Positions 61,290 to 64,000 of a stretch of 64,000 bases of DNA are shown in pieces (the stretch's first letter is position 1; the number at the start of each line of letters is the position of its first letter). Below the pieces are notes generated by a model. It saw only the letters and a program-made list of their open reading frames with translations, did no database searches and was not told the DNA's origin. The position numbers were made by a program, and so were the translations under genes. This stretch comes from Cryptomeria japonica (Eukaryota; Streptophyta; Pinopsida; Cupressales; Cupressaceae): positions 308,057,164 through 308,121,163 of the forward strand of contig NC_081414.1 of NCBI RefSeq assembly GCF_030272615.1. The letters run 5' to 3'.

Positions 61290-62684
61290 GGAATTGTCAT
61301 CACCGGTGGATGATGACTTAGTTTCTGAAGGAATTTCTCCTTCTTTTCTTTCTTCTCTCTTAATCCATGTCTTTTCAATTTCATTCTTCACCTCTTCAAT
61401 TGTCTTCTTTCCTTTCAATTAATTTTGTTCTTTCTTCTTGCCAGACCGGTTCTTGTCTCCAGACCGGTTATAGGATTGGTTCCTACACTCTCTGGCTAAG
61501 TGACCGATCTTATGGCAATTGAAATAATCCATACCAGTTGTCCTCAATGGTCCTAAATTATTTCTCTACCCCAATCTCACTCTGCAATTTGCTACAACAT
61601 GACCAAAATTACTACAAGTGGAACATGTGACATTGAACTGATTATTCCTTTTATTAGGACTAACTGGTTTGAATGGTGATCTTGATACATTTGACTTGAA
61701 CTTGTATTCTTTAGATTTGTGTCCAAAATTATTGCATGTAAAGCAATTTCCTTTGAATCTTCTTCTATTTGATATACTGTTGGATTGAGTTCTATACTCA
61801 TAAGCAGTGTGGCCACACTTATGACAATTATGGCAATAACCATCAAAGGTGAAAATATTCTTTTGACTAACCGGTTTGTTTCTATAGACATCAGATTTAT
61901 GACCTAGTTTACCACAATTATTACAAGAAGATTTGGGAAACTTCATACCTTTCACTTTAGAATGGTTCCTTTTATTATCCTTCATCCTTTTGGATTTAGA
62001 TGATTCTCCAGTTTCCATAGGACCTGTACTAGAGTAACCAAGACCTATTGTTTCCTTTGTTCTTCTTTGATGTTTCAACTATTCATCTATCTTCTCAGAG
62101 CTTTTATTGAATTTCCTCAACTTCTTATTTCTCTCATTTGTAGCTTTCAACTCACTCTTGAGTTGTTAAATCTCTTTCATCATCTTCTCCTTTTCCTCTA
62201 TGTTGTCATGCAGATGCTCATGTATGTATTCATTCTTCTAAGTGAGAATTCAGATCTCTTCATCTTTTTCAATCATGATTGCATCATTTTTTCTCAAGGC
62301 ATCTTCAATAAGCCTTTTGGCTCTTTCAGATTTTGACAAAGCTTCTTTTGCATCTCTTTTTCCTTCATCAACACTTTTGTTGCCTTCTAGTAACACAATC
62401 ATCCTCAGGGCCTGACTTTCATGTTCTCTTTTGAGATGTGTGATTTCTTCAGTCAACTTCTTATTCTTTTCCATGAATTCTGAGACTTCTTCTTTAGCTT
62501 CTTCAGATCCACTCTATTAAGAGAGTTGATCTATATTATCCTCTCATTTAGTTGTTGAGCTAGTTCCTTTCTTTTTGCAAGAGATTTTCTTAGTCTCTCT
62601 TTCAACTGAGCAATAATTTCATTTGCTTCATCAATCTGCTTCTGATAATAGTATTCTTTCATGATATTTTTCCTCAAGACCATA
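61290..62684 (-). pseudogene. Truncated copia-type gag of element 4: coiled coil plus zinc knuckles
   Basis: Reading begins right at the PBS (MVLRKNIMKEYYYQKQIDEA), so the gag N-terminal domain is missing as in element 2. A coiled coil (to ~62250) is followed by knuckle-like repeats at 61566-62078: CNNCGKLGHKSDVY and YCHNCHKCGHTAYEY and CFTCNNFGHKSKEY (each with Tyr in place of the last Cys) and an intact CSTCSNFGHVVANC, then after a stop CHKIGHLAREC. The tail IEEVKNEIEKTWIKREKK matches element 2. Three of five knuckles have lost their last Cys through the same TGY-to-TAY change. Confidence 0.75.
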
Positions 62685-62696
62685 GCTCTGATACCA
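62685..62696 (-). other. Primer-binding site of element 4
   Basis: TGGTATCAGAGC on the minus strand, a perfect match to the plant initiator tRNA-Met 3' end, two bases from the LTR. Confidence 0.9.
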
Positions 62697-62698
62697 AT

Positions 62699-64000
62699 TG
62701 GTAGTCCCATCCAGTGCTAAGAGGGGAGGGGTGAATCAACACTTTACCAATTTTACCAAATTAAAAATTTTAACTCAAGTTTGCACTAACTTAACATTCA
62801 TCAATATAAATAATTATTGCAAAACAATATGCATGCATGAAAAGATACACAATGACACCAAGATTTATCTCACGAAAACCCAAATTGGAGAAAACCATGA
62901 TGTGAGTAGGAACTCACAAAGTTTGTACTCTTCTGGAGTACGCCCAGTGAGGAGCCATCCTTGTTAGGAGATTACAAAGACACTATTAGGTGCCACCTAA
63001 TTAAGGGATTTTGATTAAGGCCTGTTAGTTCCTTTACCCTGTTAAAGGTCTTAGGATCATCAATTAAAATGACACCCGATTAAGGGATTTTACAATGGGA
63101 CCTGTTAAAGTCCACCTGTTTAAGGGATTTTTTAGTTGCAATGGTTAGAAAGAAACATGAAGATGATCTTCTAGATTAGCTACTGATAGCTTGATCAGAT
63201 CACAATGAAAATCATACTCTATCTGCACCAGTTGTATCTTCTCTGCACAACACCAATTTTCTGCTTATACCTTCAGCTCTACACTCTGCTGATTCTCTAA
63301 CCCTCAGCTCTGCACTCTGTCGGCTTTCTTACCCTCGACTCTACACTCTTCCAGTTCTCTGACCCTCGACTCTGCACTCTATCAGTTATCTGATCCTTAG
63401 CTCTGCACTCAACTCTGCTTCCCCTCTGTTCACCCTTTTTCAGATCTATTTTCATAGGAACAACAACGTCATCAAAATGAATTAAGTGAATTTATTAACC
63501 TTTGATCTCGTCGCCAAATTTCCCTCCAAAACATTAGATTCAAAATTCTATTACCGTGCCATAAATCACTCTCCAGAAATCATTCCAGAAATCTCTGTCA
63601 AAATAGTCGTTCATGCCGATAAGTGCACTGGTTGACTGGAGAAGATTGTCAGTTTAACTGGATGTTACCAAGTAGGTCGATTACAAACTCTGTCGGTGTA
63701 CCAATCAAAATCTACCTAGCTGATTACCTCCTATATACCGATCTGTTCACTGCTTAGCCGGTTGACCTCTTCTATACCGATCTACTCATTGCTTGACGGT
63801 TGACCTCTTGTGTGCCGGTCTACTCACTGCTTGCTGGTTGTCCTCATGTGTGTCGGCCTACTCACTTCTTACCCTATCTACACATTGCTTAGCTGATTAA
63901 CCTCTATATACCAGTCGACTTATTGTTGATAGACTGTGAAGACTTGGAAGATGATGTTGCCAACAATGACAACCATATCATTCACCAGTCATACAAAATG
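62699..64000 (-). mobile_element. 5' LTR of element 4 (truncated by the window)
   Basis: 1302 of about 1320 bp are present. It starts TGGTAGTCCC where the partner has TGTTAGTCTC and lacks the last ~17 bases. Both minisatellites of the partner are present. Confidence 0.85.

Larger units (their letters stand above)
56075..64000 (-). mobile_element. Non-autonomous copia-derived LTR element carrying ORFX (element 4), cut by the window end
   Basis: Left LTR 56075-57419; right LTR starts at 62699 and runs off the window about 17 bases before its expected end. PBS GCTCTGATACCA at 62685-62696 and polypurine tract at 57421-57432 give minus orientation. The interior (57420-62698) has the same order as element 2: truncated gag with knuckles, ORFX core, charged coiled-coil tail. 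The LTRs are not the same family as element 2's. No pol domain is visible. A ~210-base hand comparison of the LTRs shows roughly 6-7% difference. The left flank AACAT (56070-56074) should recur just past the window. Confidence 0.85.

Overview
The window looks like a plant nuclear genome packed with retrotransposons, most likely from a large-genome gymnosperm such as a conifer. The reasons are A+T-rich spacers, very long LTRs, copia elements primed by initiator-tRNA-Met, a Tat-like gypsy element with an extra RNase H, plant L1-type LINEs, and no convincing host gene. The lineage is an inference; no gene in the window fixes it. Nearly all coding traces read from the minus strand and are broken by stops or frameshifts.

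Layout, left to right. (1) 1-908: 5' end of a minus-strand gypsy element (primer-binding site plus LTR) inserted into an L1-like LINE (909-3440 and probably further right). (2) 4091-7435: A+T-rich DNA with a tandem duplication, one copy of which is split by a solo copia LTR (5512-6721). (3) 7441-30092: a 22.6-kb Ty3/gypsy element with two ~2.1-kb LTRs and a GTTTA target-site duplication. It is itself hit by three insertions: a 5.1-kb LTR-like body (12782-17867, CACCA duplication), a ~325-bp repeat carrying a pol III B-box-like motif (18847-19171), and a complete copia-derived element (20051-26703, AATTA duplication). (4) 30691-32267: a LINE-like retroposon whose 3' target-site duplication was split by another copia-derived element (32277-40589, AGTCC duplication). 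(5) 40590-43016: A+T-rich spacer. (6) 43017-46530: LINE 3' tail, an unrecognised protein gene ('family B'), then a LINE zinc-finger/RNase H region. (7) 46531-53730: spacer with a weak gag-like remnant, a second family B copy, tandem duplications and compound microsatellites. (8) 53730-56074: a LINE reverse transcriptase fragment cut by a third copia-derived element (56075 to past the window end).

How the parts relate. The gypsy element reads gag-PR-aRNH-RT-RH-INT once its insertions are mentally removed, with the extra RNase H before RT instead of after RH. The copia-derived elements at 20051-26703 and 56075-64000 have different LTRs but the same internal plan: PBS, the C-terminal half of a gag (coiled coil plus several CCHC knuckles), a conserved protein I do not recognise ('ORFX'), a charged coiled-coil tail, and a polypurine tract. 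Neither has protease, integrase or RT. ORFX is the best candidate here for an undescribed system. A possibly related protein (family B) occurs twice next to LINE-like 3' tails. All statements about protein families are from reading motifs; no search was run.
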